From the NCBI GenBank assembly GCA_029884035.1, contig JAOUIM010000198.1, positions 1-6,895 of the forward strand: a stretch of DNA of 6,895 bases, written 5' to 3'. The translations under genes and the position numbers were made by a program. The notes beneath the pieces are model-generated. The model ran no database searches. It was not told the DNA's origin and worked only from the letters and a program-made list of their open reading frames with translations. This DNA comes from Aquincola sp. Lineage in GTDB: Bacteria; Pseudomonadota; Gammaproteobacteria; Burkholderiales; Burkholderiaceae_C. This document shows positions 6,877-6,895 of this stretch, piece after piece; position 1 is the stretch's first letter, and the number at the start of each line of letters is the position of its first letter.

Positions 6877-6895
6877 AGGTTTGCCCCGCCAGCCC

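Noticed and set aside
1..6895. CRISPR array, insertion sequence, tRNA or rRNA
   Set aside because: I saw no repeated spacer structure, transposase-like protein, terminal inverted repeats or RNA-gene sequence.

Overview
The window is GC-rich (about 60-65% by eye) and all of its coding sequence reads on the minus strand. The protein families point to a Gram-negative proteobacterium of the Caulobacterales / Xanthomonadales / Burkholderiales type. There is an outer-membrane receptor of the kind expanded in Xanthomonas and Caulobacter, followed by a TonB-locus flavin-dependent halogenase. I cannot fix the genus from the sequence.

Layout in the direction of transcription (high to low coordinates): (1) 6710-6895 is a control region of 186 bases. 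It holds a perfect 18-base palindrome with a TGAAAGCGCTTTCA core (LacI-family operator type), a second one-mismatch copy 90 bases upstream centre to centre, a possible promoter touching the first copy, a small GC palindrome and a good Shine-Dalgarno. (2) 3752-6709 encodes a 985-residue TonB-dependent outer-membrane receptor with a signal peptide, TonB box, plug and barrel. (3) 3596-3751 is a 156-base gap with a strong stem-loop just after the receptor stop and no clear promoter. (4) 2084-3595 encodes a 503-residue flavin-dependent halogenase with all the main catalytic motifs. (5) From 2077 (or 2053) to the window edge runs a large protein, open at its C-terminal end, that I do not recognise as a characterised enzyme. 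Its helical half carries an EWND motif and conserved-looking Trp/Asp clusters, which suggest a carbohydrate-active enzyme of the (alpha/alpha)6-barrel type.

Reading of the locus: it looks like a substrate-induced nutrient-uptake operon. A LacI-type repressor would respond to a sugar, the receptor would import a glycan or glycoside, and the third protein would process it. The puzzle is the halogenase, whose natural substrate in such loci is not known to me. No flavin reductase, inner-membrane transporter or regulator gene is in the window. Control by a sugar and the three-gene transcript are inferences from layout and operator type.
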